This document shows positions 8,237 to 16,789 of a DNA stretch of 64,000 bases, piece after piece. This DNA comes from JBBDRJ01 sp963766295 (GTDB lineage: Bacteria; Actinomycetota; JAICYB01). Where the stretch lies: positions 558,001 to 622,000 of the forward strand of contig CAVXYW010000002.1 in NCBI GenBank assembly GCA_963766295.1, read 5' to 3'. Positions within the stretch are counted from its first letter, which is position 1. Each line of letters begins with the position of its first letter. The translations under genes were made by a program, and so were the position numbers. The notes under the pieces are model-generated. The model was not told where the DNA came from. It made no database searches and saw nothing but the letters and a program-made list of their open reading frames with translations.

Positions 8237-8716
8237 CTAGTGCTGAACGGCACGGAGGATCTCCTCCTGCAGCCATCCGAGCCAGTGAAGGACGCCGAGG
8301 GCTGCCGCGTCGGGGTCGTCCGGGTTGATCTCGGTTCCCATCCGCTCCTCGTCGACATCGAGCCGGGTTCCGATAGCGAGCCGAAGGTCCGTTAGACAAC
8401 CCAGCCAGGCATCGACATCGTCGCCGCTCAGTCGCACGTCGGTGGTCTGGTTGCCCAGCGCCGTCGAAACCGTGTCGAGCGCATCGAGCTTGTGCTTCTC
8501 AAGGTCGTCGCCGATCAGGGACCGATAGTCGGCTTCGTCCTCGAGCTTTTCGTAGGCGTCTGGATACAGGCGCGTAAGGACGGGGTCGTCTGCGGTGTCG
8601 AGGTCGGTTGCCAGAAGTGCACGCATCTCGGCCGTCAACTGCCGGAGCATGTGTGTCTCCGCTTGATCCAGTTCGAGATCTGCTGCGCCTGCGCCGGCCG
8701 CTTTGAGTGTTGGCAT
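8237..8716 (-). CDS. DUF2017 family protein, coupled to clpS
   Basis: 159 residues, mostly helical and acidic, matching actinobacterial DUF2017. The family's usual place is directly after clpS, as here. The ATG at 8716 shares its A with the clpS stop (TGATG), so translation is probably coupled; the longer open frame upstream is the clpS gene read out of frame and is rejected. No catalytic motif is visible. A link to ClpS/ClpP adaptor function is only suggested by the conserved neighbourhood. Confidence 0.82.
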   Translation of the reverse strand: MPTLKAAGAGAADLELDQAETHMLRQLTAEMRALLATDLDTADDPVLTRLYPDAYEKLEDEADYRSLIGDDLEKHKLDALDTVSTALGNQTTDVRLSGDDVDAWLGCLTDLRLAIGTRLDVDEERMGTEINPDDPDAAALGVLHWLGWLQEEILRAVQH

Positions 8717-9015
8717 CAGTCCGACTTGGTCATCGTCGCCCACAGCCCGTAAGCGTGGAGCCGGAAGCAGTCGGACTCGGCCTTCTCCCGTTGCCCGGAC
8801 GAGACGATCGCCTTTCCTTCGTTGTGCACCTGGAGCATGAGGGTGTGCGCCTTCGCCTTCGGATATCCGAAGAGTTTCTGAAGCACCCACGTCACGTAAC
8901 TCATGAGGTTGACCGGGTCGTTGTGCACGATGACCAGCCAGGGACGGTCCCGCTGCTCCGCCTCGTCCGAGTCGGGTACCTCGACGCGCTCCGGCGCGAT
9001 GGTCGGGTTGCTCAC
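8716..9015 (-). CDS. clpS: ClpS, adaptor of the ClpAP/ClpCP protease
   Basis: 99 residues. The core is standard ClpS: PWLVIVHNDPVNLMSYVTWVLQKLFG (about residues 28-53) with the N-D-P-x-N-x-M-x-Y-V signature, then A-x-x-L-M-L-x-V-H-x-x-G-x-A (about 57-70). The Asn-Asp pair and a His form the pocket that holds destabilising N-terminal residues of substrates, which ClpS hands to a Clp ATPase. The acidic first 25 residues are the flexible extension. It is first of a two- or three-gene operon with DUF2017. Confidence 0.93.
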   Translation of the reverse strand: MSNPTIAPERVEVPDSDEAEQRDRPWLVIVHNDPVNLMSYVTWVLQKLFGYPKAKAHTLMLQVHNEGKAIVSSGQREKAESDCFRLHAYGLWATMTKSD

Positions 9016-9102
9016 ATTTCGATGCTAGCGGCAGTCCAGTCCGCCCTAGTTGCGAGCAGCTTCAGGGCGTAGATTGCAGGAATCGGACACGGGAGGATGG
9101 CT

Positions 9103-10443
9103 ATGGCGAAGGTCGAGCAGCGTATCCCAGGGTTCACCAGCACCGTCCTCGGCCCGGACGATTCGGGCTACGAGGAAGCGCGTCACGTACACAACGGACT
9201 TATCGACAAAAGGCCCGCTCTCATCGCTCGCTGCCGGACTACGGCCGACGTCGCGGCGGCAGTGAACTTCGGACGCGATCAGGGACTCGAGATCTCGGTG
9301 CGTGGCGGTGGACACAACGTTGCCGGCCGAGCCGTAACCGATGGCGGTCTGATGATCGACCTAGCGGAGATGAAGGATGTCTTTGTCGACCCCGGCGCAA
9401 AGACCATCACCGCGCAGGGTGGAGTGACGTGGGCCGAGCTCAACGACGCAGCACACAAGCATGGCCTCGCGACCACAGGCGGAGTCATCTCGACCACTGG
9501 TATCGCCGGCCTCACGCTGGGCGGCGGTATCGGATGGACGCAAGCCAAGTTCGGAATGGCCGTTGACAATCTTCAATCAGCGGAGGTGGTGCTCGCGTCG
9601 GGTGAGGTTGTCACGGCAAACGAGGACAAAGACCCCGATCTGTTCTGGGCGATCCGCGGAGGCGGCGGCAACTTCGGCGTTGTTACATCCTTTACGTACG
9701 GCGCGTACTCGCTCGACACGATCCTCGGCGGAATCATGGCGCACCCACTGCCTGCGGCAGCCGACGCCTTCAAGGCATACCGCGAATTCACGAAGACCGC
9801 ATCGGACGAAGTAACGGCGTTTATCGCAATGGTCCATGCCCCGGACGGTTCGGGGATGAAGATTGTTGCCATTCCTGTTTGTCACCTCGGCGATCCGGAG
9901 GTAGCGGAGGCTGATATCAAGCCTCTCCGCGACCTCGGTCCGGTTCTGGACATGGTGGACCGCATCCCTTACCCCGTGATGAACACTCTCGTTGACGCGG
10001 GATACCCGAAAGGTGTTCTCGGCTATTGGAAGTCGGCCTTCGTCAATGATCTCTCGGACGAAGCAGTAGCAACCATGCAAAAAGCTTTTGAGAACTCACC
10101 GACCGCGATGTGTGGGATGTTCGTCGAGCACTTCCACGGGGCTGCCACGCGCGTTGACCCCACCGCAACGGCGTTCCCGCATCGTGAGGCTGGCTACAAC
10201 CTGGTCATCATTTCGCAGTGGGAGGACCCGGCTCAGACGGACGCTGGCATCGCGTGGGCTCGCGAGACCTTCGATGCACTACGCCCATTCATGGCGGAGA
10301 AGGTCTACGTGAACTACATGGATGCCGATGAAGCCGAGCGAGTTCGTATCGCTTACGGTCCGAACTACGATCGCTTGGTCGAGCTCAAACGGCGGTACGA
10401 CCCACAGAACCTGTTCCGCCTCAACCAGAACATCGCGCCGTAG
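9103..10443 (+). CDS. FAD-linked (berberine-bridge-type) oxidase
   Basis: 446 residues. The PP-loop of the FAD_binding_4 domain is clear: SVRGGGHNVAG (about residues 66-76), whose His normally carries the 8-alpha covalent FAD bond. The second covalent residue of bicovalent enzymes, a Cys near GGGIGW, is absent here (GGGIGWTQAKFG), so FAD is probably attached once. The tail VNYMDADEAERVRIAYG...KRRYDPQNLFRLNQNI is the BBE C-terminal domain. Substrates of such oxidases range from sugars to alkaloids, so no specific one is proposed. GGGAGG at 9091-9096 favours the ATG at 9103; an in-frame ATG at 9097 touches the site. Confidence 0.88.
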   Translation: MAKVEQRIPGFTSTVLGPDDSGYEEARHVHNGLIDKRPALIARCRTTADVAAAVNFGRDQGLEISVRGGGHNVAGRAVTDGGLMIDLAEMKDVFVDPGAKTITAQGGVTWAELNDAAHKHGLATTGGVISTTGIAGLTLGGGIGWTQAKFGMAVDNLQSAEVVLASGEVVTANEDKDPDLFWAIRGGGGNFGVVTSFTYGAYSLDTILGGIMAHPLPAAADAFKAYREFTKTASDEVTAFIAMVHAPDGSGMKIVAIPVCHLGDPEVAEADIKPLRDLGPVLDMVDRIPYPVMNTLVDAGYPKGVLGYWKSAFVNDLSDEAVATMQKAFENSPTAMCGMFVEHFHGAATRVDPTATAFPHREAGYNLVIISQWEDPAQTDAGIAWARETFDALRPFMAEKVYVNYMDADEAERVRIAYGPNYDRLVELKRRYDPQNLFRLNQNIAP

Positions 10444-10457
10444 GTAGACCGTTCGGC

Positions 10458-11315
10458 TTAGAACTTCCGATCCTCCCACCACGGGAAGAAGTCGGGAAGA
10501 TCGGATGGAACCTTCATCGGGTACTTCGCGTCGCGCTTCTCCAGGAACGACAGCACACCCTCCGCGGCGTCGGCTCCCTGGCCGAGCGTGTAGATCGCTT
10601 TTGAGTCGACCTTGTGCGCTTCCATCGGATGGTCGGCTCCGAGCATCTTCCACAGCAGGTGACGCGAGAGCGCAACGGAAACGGCCGAAGTGTTGTCGGC
10701 TATCTCGCGCGCGATCTCGTAGGCCTTCGGGAGAAGCTCGTCGGGTGCGCACAGATGCTGGATCAACCCGGCCTCGTGAGCTTCCGTGGCCTGGAACACG
10801 CGGCCGGTGTAGACCCACTCCGTCGCGCGGCCGATGCCGACGATGCGCGGAAGGAACCAGCTCGAGCATGCTTCGGGAACCAACCCTCGACGTGCGAAGA
10901 CGAATCCGATCTTCGCGTCCGGAACGGCCAGACGTACATCCATCGGAAGGGTCATCGTGATCCCGACACCCACGGCCGGCCCATTGATCGCTGCGATCAT
11001 CGGCTTGGACATGTCGAAGATGCGCAGCGTCACGCGTCCGCCACCGTCCCGATGATCGTTGATGTCCTGAGCGCCCCCGCGAACGCGGTTGTCGAAGGTG
11101 CCGGCTCCCGCCTGGAGGTCGGCCCCCGCGCAGAAGCCACGACCGGCTCCCGTGACGATGACGGCGCGCACGTCGTCGTCGTTGTCGGCGTCGTCCAGAG
11201 CCTTGATTAGGTCGACCATCATCTGGGTCGTGAACGCGTTGAGGCGGTCGGGCCGGTTTAGGGTGATCGTGCAGATCTTGTCCGCAACGGCATAGGTGAT
11301 CGTCTCGTAACTCAT
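10458..11315 (-). CDS. Enoyl-CoA hydratase/isomerase (crotonase family)
   Basis: 285 residues of the crotonase superfamily. VTGAGRGFCAGADLQ (about residues 54-68) forms the first oxyanion strand, and IAAINGPAVGVGITM (about 105-119) the second. A Glu in the RRGLVPEACSSW segment (about 147) is placed like the catalytic Glu of hydratases that use one acidic residue. The family acts on CoA thioesters in beta-oxidation and related pathways. The insert GTFDNRVRGGAQDINDHRDGG is longer than in short-chain hydratases. It ends with a tail-to-tail gap of 14 bases from the FAD oxidase. Confidence 0.88.
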   Translation of the reverse strand: MSYETITYAVADKICTITLNRPDRLNAFTTQMMVDLIKALDDADNDDDVRAVIVTGAGRGFCAGADLQAGAGTFDNRVRGGAQDINDHRDGGGRVTLRIFDMSKPMIAAINGPAVGVGITMTLPMDVRLAVPDAKIGFVFARRGLVPEACSSWFLPRIVGIGRATEWVYTGRVFQATEAHEAGLIQHLCAPDELLPKAYEIAREIADNTSAVSVALSRHLLWKMLGADHPMEAHKVDSKAIYTLGQGADAAEGVLSFLEKRDAKYPMKVPSDLPDFFPWWEDRKF

Positions 11316-11388
11316 CTCGCTCCTTCCAGTTCCGGCTTCTTGGGCGGCTGATGGAATCTATATGGCCTCAAGTCGCCCCAGAACACTT

Positions 11389-12051
11389 TCATGTCCAGCG
11401 GTCGCCCCAGCCCTTGTCCGGCTGGTCGGCTGCGAAAGGCCACTGCTCGCCGAACTTGTTTCGATAAGCGACCTTCTTGACCGGTTTCCGCGAAAGGGGG
11501 CCGGGCTTGTCCGTCGGGTAACCGATCGGAACGCATGCATAGATCTCGTTGGAGTCGGGGATGTCGAGCAGCTCGTGCAGTCCTGTTCCGCCGACCATCG
11601 GCAGATTGAAGATCGATCCGCCGAGACCGAAAGCTCTCGCGGCAAGAAGGATGTTCTGGATGGCGGGAAAGTGACTGCCGCCGGGACTCGAGTGCTTACC
11701 CTTCAGTCCGCACACCACGATGATCACGGGCACCGTCGCGAGAGTTTGCGCGAGGTCCTTCACGCTCTGGATCGACAGGCGTTGAGTACGCGGAAGCGCG
11801 TCGATCGACTCTTGGGTCTGGTACTCCGCGAACGCGAACTCCCAGGCGCGCTCGGACCATTCCTGCATCTTCTGTTTCGGTTCCTCGTCCGTAACGATGA
11901 CGAAGCGCCAGTCCTGGGAGTTGTGTCCGGTGGGTGCGCGGATACCGGCGTCGATCAGCTGAAAGATCACATCTTCGGGCACCGGATCCGGCCTGAAGCG
12001 CCGTAATGCGCGCGACGTGTACATCGCCTCGAACAGACCGAAGTCGCTCAT
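11389..12051 (-). CDS. Nitroreductase-family flavoprotein
   Basis: 220 residues. The N-terminal SRALRRFRPDPVPEDVI segment (about 13-29) and APTGHNSQDWRFV (about 37-49) are the FMN phosphate and ring contacts of the nitroreductase fold; NILLAARAFGLGG (about 132-144) and a C-terminal VPIGYPTDKPGPLSRK complete it. Such enzymes use FMN and NAD(P)H to reduce nitro, quinone or enone substrates. It lies on the same strand as the crotonase gene, 73 bases away, and downstream of the cyclase fusion. No other oxidoreductase partner is adjacent. Confidence 0.87.
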   Translation of the reverse strand: MSDFGLFEAMYTSRALRRFRPDPVPEDVIFQLIDAGIRAPTGHNSQDWRFVIVTDEEPKQKMQEWSERAWEFAFAEYQTQESIDALPRTQRLSIQSVKDLAQTLATVPVIIVVCGLKGKHSSPGGSHFPAIQNILLAARAFGLGGSIFNLPMVGGTGLHELLDIPDSNEIYACVPIGYPTDKPGPLSRKPVKKVAYRNKFGEQWPFAADQPDKGWGDRWT

Positions 12052-12085
12052 AGCCAGCGCTGAGGTTAGCCGACAGCTCTCGCGT

Positions 12086-13411
12086 CTAGCTTTCGACGGC
12101 GAGTACTCGCCATTCGCCCGGCACGCCTTTCAGCTCGCGCGGCCCCCGGTCGGCGAACTCGATCTCCGATCCGACGACCAGCGGCGGGACGACACTCGAG
12201 ACGATGATCTCGTCCGGACCTGCCTCACCCATCACCCGCGCCGCGATGTGCACAGCTATGCCACCAACATCGTCACCGCGGACTTCAACTTCTCCGGTGT
12301 GGATACCGGCGCGGATCCGTAGACCTACGGCGGCCATCTCCGCACGAAGGGAAATCGCGCACCTGATCGCCGGACCCGGCCCACCAAAGGTTGCCAACAA
12401 ACCATCGCCCGTTTGCTTCACGAGACGGCCGCTGTTGCGCTCGATCACCCGAAGGCTGGTCTGGTCATGCGAATCGAGTAGTTCGCGCCACTTGCGATCG
12501 CCAAGTTGTGTGGCCTGCTGTGTCGAATCGACGATGTCGGTGAAAAGCACGGTAGCGAGCACGCGGTCGACCGGTGCACCACGCGTGCCGGTTAGGAACT
12601 CTTCCGCGGCGTCGAGGATTCCCTCCGACTCAACCCAGATCAGATGGTCGGCACCGTCCAGTTCGACGAGCTGCGATTGAGGCAAATGAGATGCCATGAA
12701 CCTGGCTTCCTCGATGTTGACGAACAGTGACTCCTTCTTGTGGATCACCGCCGTTGGTGCCGCAACTTTAGAGAGATGCTTTCCGACGTCGAGCTCGAAC
12801 ATGCGGTTGGAGAATGCCAGCGCAGTCGCCGGCCCAGCTGCGCGTTGTCCCGCTCGGTCCCACCAATCGCGGAAGCGATCGTCCTTGCTGGTGCTCGGGG
12901 CAATGAGTGCAAGCAGGTCCAGGTTCTCTGAGGGTCCTTCCTCGACTAGTCGTTCGTAGCTTTGCGAGGCATCGAGGTCGTAACCCCACGGGTGCTCTTC
13001 GCTTCGCGAGAACCTCGCGAAGCCGTTGGCCAGAACTAGTGACGACACGCGTTGAGGGTCCGTCGCGGCGAGCACGATCGCGGGGACGGAAGCGTCGAAA
13101 CCGGTAAAGATCGAAGGCTTGTTCATCTCGGCCGCATCGATAACGGCGGATACGTCCTTTGCCCATTCGTATTCGTCGGGAACTTCGTTCACTCCGACCG
13201 CGTCCGACTGGCCGATGCCTCGTCGATCGAGAACAACGACGCGTGCGAATGAGGCGAGACGGCGGACGAAGCGAGACATCGTCGAGTGCTCGTCGTACAT
13301 GTCCATGGGGACAAGGGTCCCCGGCATGAAAACGAGGTCTATAGGACCGTCGCTCAGGACCTGATACGCGATGTGCGCGGGGCCATTGCGCGCGTATTTG
13401 GTTGCGGTCAC
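12086..13411 (-). CDS. Alpha/beta hydrolase fused to a class III adenylyl/guanylyl cyclase domain
   Basis: 441 residues in two domains. Residues 1-270 are an alpha/beta hydrolase with VVVLDRRGIGQSD and, at the nucleophile elbow, GFDASVP: the usual catalytic Ser position holds Asp. Residues 280-441 are a class III cyclase domain with both metal-binding Asp sites (LFTDIVDST and TGDGLLATF). The transition-state motif reads GIAVHIAARV, with His where Asn usually sits, but the Arg is kept. The architecture is frequent in Actinobacteria and is thought to couple small-molecule sensing to cyclic nucleotide production. Signal and product are unknown. It is upstream of the nitroreductase, 35 bases away. 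Confidence 0.88.
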   Translation of the reverse strand: MTATKYARNGPAHIAYQVLSDGPIDLVFMPGTLVPMDMYDEHSTMSRFVRRLASFARVVVLDRRGIGQSDAVGVNEVPDEYEWAKDVSAVIDAAEMNKPSIFTGFDASVPAIVLAATDPQRVSSLVLANGFARFSRSEEHPWGYDLDASQSYERLVEEGPSENLDLLALIAPSTSKDDRFRDWWDRAGQRAAGPATALAFSNRMFELDVGKHLSKVAAPTAVIHKKESLFVNIEEARFMASHLPQSQLVELDGADHLIWVESEGILDAAEEFLTGTRGAPVDRVLATVLFTDIVDSTQQATQLGDRKWRELLDSHDQTSLRVIERNSGRLVKQTGDGLLATFGGPGPAIRCAISLRAEMAAVGLRIRAGIHTGEVEVRGDDVGGIAVHIAARVMGEAGPDEIIVSSVVPPLVVGSEIEFADRGPRELKGVPGEWRVLAVES

Positions 13412-13427
13412 CTGGGCCGCGCCGCTT

Positions 13428-14096
13428 CTACTTCTTCGAGGGCTGGAAGTACGGGTTGGTCCCTGAAGCGTGATCGGTGCTGTCGACCACGCGCTGAACC
13501 TCGGGGACGAGTTCTTTGAGGGACACCTCGATGCCCTGCGTCAGCGTCACTGAGGCCATGCCACAACCCTGGCAACCTCCCGACAGCTGGACGAAAACGG
13601 TCCCGTCGTCGTCAACGGCGATGAGATCAGCCCGGCCCCCATGGGAGGCGATGGCCGGATTGACGACCTTGCTCAGAACGGTTGCGACCCTGTCCTCAAC
13701 AGATCCCGTGAGCTCCCCGGGGTCGAAGGCAACGCCCGTTCCGACCGCCGGAGACGGTGACGGGGTATTGGGATTGTCGACGACCCACCCAGGGTTTAGC
13801 AGGTTCTTGGAAAGGTCGAGTGTTGCCCCACCCAGCTTGTCTGCCGATGATGCCGGGATGACGAGCTTGAGACCGTCCTCCTGCTGGACCACGTCGCCAT
13901 CGCGTATGGCGCCCTCGTCGTCGAAATACAGGTCGTACCCGTATTCGAAGCCGTTCGGCTCTGTGACCTCGAGAAATAGGACGAGCTTGTCGCCGTCCGG
14001 CTCCTCGGCCCGGACGGCCAGCGCTCGGTTTCGCGCACGATCGGTGACCGCGACTAGTTTGTCGCCCGTTGGTGTACCCATGACCTCGACCATCAT
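13428..14096 (-). CDS. NifU-domain iron-sulfur scaffold/carrier (NfuA-like)
   Basis: 222 residues. The C-terminal NifU domain (about residues 130-205) has VVNPAIASHGGRADLIAVDD and the cluster-binding GGCQGCGMA with C-x-x-C. The N-terminal 110 residues resemble a degenerate A-type (HesB/IscA) domain without Cys, the layout of NfuA, followed by a short Pro-rich linker. Expected role: carrying a 4Fe-4S cluster to client enzymes, which would include radical SAM proteins such as the one encoded next door (inference). The ATG at 14096, or the adjacent one at 14093, lies only 8 bases from the divergent ATP-grasp start; a further in-frame ATG at 14081 is possible. Confidence 0.8.
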   Translation of the reverse strand: MMVEVMGTPTGDKLVAVTDRARNRALAVRAEEPDGDKLVLFLEVTEPNGFEYGYDLYFDDEGAIRDGDVVQQEDGLKLVIPASSADKLGGATLDLSKNLLNPGWVVDNPNTPSPSPAVGTGVAFDPGELTGSVEDRVATVLSKVVNPAIASHGGRADLIAVDDDGTVFVQLSGGCQGCGMASVTLTQGIEVSLKELVPEVQRVVDSTDHASGTNPYFQPSKK

Positions 14097-14104
14097 ATAG
14101 AGGT

Positions 14105-15383
14105 ATGTCTCAAACCCCTGATCGGCAGGCTTCTCCCATGTCGCGGGCCCGCACGGGTGCGCCCCGAGTGCTCCTGGTGCTTCCGTCGTCGACCTACCGG
14201 GCGTCGGATTTCCTCGATGCCGCGAAATCGATCGGAGCCGAAGTCGTGATCGCGTCGGAGGAACAGCAGGCCTTGGCCGGGACCATGGGCGACCGCTTCC
14301 TCCGAGTCGACCTGTGCAATCCGGAGAGTGAAGCCAGCCGTCTGGCATCCGATGGTCTGGCCGTCGATGCCGTTGTTGGAGTCGACGAGCAAGGCGTCAC
14401 GCTTGCGGCTCATCTGGCCGCCCGGCTTGGGCTTGCGCACAACCCTCCGAAAGCCGTTGTCACGTCACGAGACAAACTTCTCACTCGGATCGTTCTGTCC
14501 GACGCCGGACTCGATCAGCCGGCACATCGGGCGGTGACGGTGGACGGAGACGTGAAGTTCGCAGCCAGCGCGGTGGGTTATCCGTGCGTCGTCAAAGGCC
14601 ATCGGGTTGTCGGGAGCCGCGGCGTCATCCGCGCCAACAACGTCGAGGAGCTGGCGTCCGCCGCCATGCGCGTGTCGGCGATCATCGCGCCCGAGGGCGG
14701 TGAGGAGGCCGAGCCGTTCCTGGTCGAAGGTTATGTCCCGGGGGCTGAGGTAGCGATCGAGGGCCTGTTGCGAGAGGGGGCGATCTCGAGATCCTCGCGA
14801 TCTTCGACAAGCCCGATCCGCTCGAAGGTCCGTACTTCGAGGAAACGATCTACGTCACGCCGCTCAGGCTGGACGAAGATACTCAGGCGTCGATCGGCGA
14901 CACCGTTGCTCGGGCCTGCCGCGCGATGGGTTTGGTCGAGGGCCCGATCCATGCCGAAGTGCGGTTGCCCGAAGGGCGCCCGCTCGTTCTCGAGGTGGCC
15001 GCTCGATCGATCGGAGGTCTCTGCTCGCGCGCGTCTGAAGTTCGGCGCCGGGATCTCGTTGGAGGAGGTGATCCTTCGCCATGCGGCCGGGATGGAGATC
15101 GGCGATCTCGAACGGTCCGGCGGTGCGTCGGGCGTGATGATGATCCCGATCGCAGAGTCGGGCTTGCTGCGAAAGAGGTCGAGGGCGTCGAAGAAGCACG
15201 AGGCGGTTGACGGGGTCGTCGGAGTCGAGATAACGATCCCGACGGGACAGGAGGTCAAAGCGTTGCCCGAAGGAGACCGCTACCTGGGGTTCATGTTCGC
15301 GACGGGCGCCGAGCCTTCCGACGTCGAGGCTCGCTTCGCGAAGCGCACTCAAGATCGAGGTCACGATCGACGCAATAGGCTGA
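14105..15383 (+). pseudogene. ATP-grasp ligase of the radical SAM cassette, several frameshifts
   Basis: The first frame (to about 14780) encodes an ATP-grasp N-terminal and ATP-binding region: AARLGLAHNPPKAVVTSRDKLL, YPCVVKGHRVVGSRGV and FLVEGYVPGAEVAIEGLL. The expected continuation, LEILAIFDKPDPLEGPYFEETIYVTP and the GPIHAEVRLPEGRPLVLEVAARSIGG metal-binding block, sits in another frame. Later pieces (LKFGAGISLEEVILRHAAGMEIGDLERSGG, IEVTIDAIG) require more switches. The first break is a G-run (14776-14780) one G short; others lie near 15031, 15172, 15201 and 15325-15350. Rebuilt, it is about 425 residues with all ATP-grasp blocks. Substrate unknown. It precedes the radical SAM gene by 6 bases. 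Confidence 0.75.
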
Positions 15384-15389
15384 GTGGCC

Positions 15390-16786
15390 ATGCGTGTCCT
15401 TACTGGTTTCCACCTACGAGCTCGGCCATCAGCCGCTGCACGTCGCATCGCCTGCGGCGGCGCTCGAGGCCGACGGCCACGACGTGCGCACGCTCGACAT
15501 CTCCGTGGAGGAGTGGGATCCGTCGCTCGTCGATTGGGCTGACGGCGTCGCGTTCTCGGTTCCCATGCACACGGCGACGCGTTTGGCGGTCAAGGGAGCC
15601 GAGGCCGTGAAGGCGTCACGGCCCGAGCTTGCCGGTGATGTTCTACGGGCTGTACGCGCCGACCGGCGACGACCTATCGGTCGTCGATCACACAGTTGCC
15701 GGCGAGTACGAGCCCGGATTGCTCGCGTGGGCTCGCGGCCTTGGGGAACCCAAACGGATCTGGCGTTGCGACGGCGTCGCTCTCGGGCGCCAGCAGTTCA
15801 AGCTCCCCATTCGCTCCGGACTTCCGCCGCTTGATCGATACGCGCATCTCGCTCAACGGTGGCAAACCGGAACATCGCACCGGCTACGTCGAGGCATCGC
15901 ACGGTTGCGCGCACCGTTGCCGGCACTGTCCGGTTCCCGTCGTTTACGACGGACGAACCCGTCGCGTTCCCGTGGATGTCGTTTTGGACGACATCGACGC
16001 AGCTCGTCGCCATGGGAGCCGAGCACATCACGATCGGCGACCCGGACTTCCTGAACAGATGGGCGCACTCCATGCAGGTCGTCGAGGAGTTGCACGCACG
16101 TTTCCCGACTCTGACCTACGACGTCACAACTAAGGTCGAGCACATCCTCAAACACCAGGACCTGCTCGCGGACCTGGCACGCACCGGTTGCATCTTCGTC
16201 GTGTCGGCTTTCGAGACCATGAACGACGTCGTCCTCGGCTACCTCGACAAGGGACACACGGCGGCCGATGCCGCTCGAGCGATCAAGCTCTTGCGCACGA
16301 CACGGGATCGAGCCGCGCCCCTCTTGGCTCCCGTTCATGCCCTGGACGACCGTCGAAGACGTGCTGGACATCGTCGAGTTCGTCGCCGAGCACGACCTGG
16401 TCGGCAACGTCGATCCGGTTCAGTTCACGATCAGGCTGTTGATCCCGCCGCGATCTCTCATGCTCGACATCCCGGAGATCGCCCCGTACCTCGGCGACTA
16501 CGATCCCGAGTCGTTGAGCTATTCGTGGCGCTCGGCCGATCCGCGCACGGAAGTTCTTCAGCAGCGCTTGGCGCGGCTCGTCGTAGACGAGAGTCAGGCG
16601 AACGGCAACGCCGGACGTCGAGATCTTCTGCGACGTGCGCGACTGCCGTTCGCGAGGCAGCAGGCTTGGTTCCCGCGGACCGCGACGATGTGCTCAGGTC
16701 GACTAGCTTTGAAGCCGCGTCTGACCGAGCCATGGTTCTGCTGCGCGGAACCCACCGACGTCCAGTTTTCGTCACTAGGGAGGTAA
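15390..16786 (+). pseudogene. Radical SAM protein with CCAEP C-terminal tail, multiple frameshifts
   Basis: Joined across about eight frame changes this is a radical SAM protein of about 465 residues. The N-terminal 110 residues look like a cobalamin-binding-type Rossmann domain without the D-x-H-x-x-G motif. The cluster motif is GCAHRCRHCP (C-x-x-x-C-x-x-C, about 15905-15925). HITIGDPDFLNRW and WLPFMPWTTVEDVLDIVEF are typical barrel pieces. The last frame ends EPWFCCAEP plus 14 residues. A family I know by name is defined by a CUAEP or CCAEP tail, the U form using selenocysteine; here both codons are TGC, so this is the Cys form. Breaks lie near 15400, 15629, 15846, 15999, 16302, 16613, 16650 and 16725. 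Function unknown. Confidence 0.75.
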
Positions 16787-16789
16787 CGA

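Noticed and set aside
16739..16744. Selenocysteine codon in the radical SAM tail
   Set aside because: Both codons are TGC, not TGA.
14105..16786. Programmed ribosomal frameshifting in the ATP-grasp and radical SAM genes
   Set aside because: Around a dozen switches in both directions, without slippery sites or repeated pattern, cannot be programmed; indels explain them.
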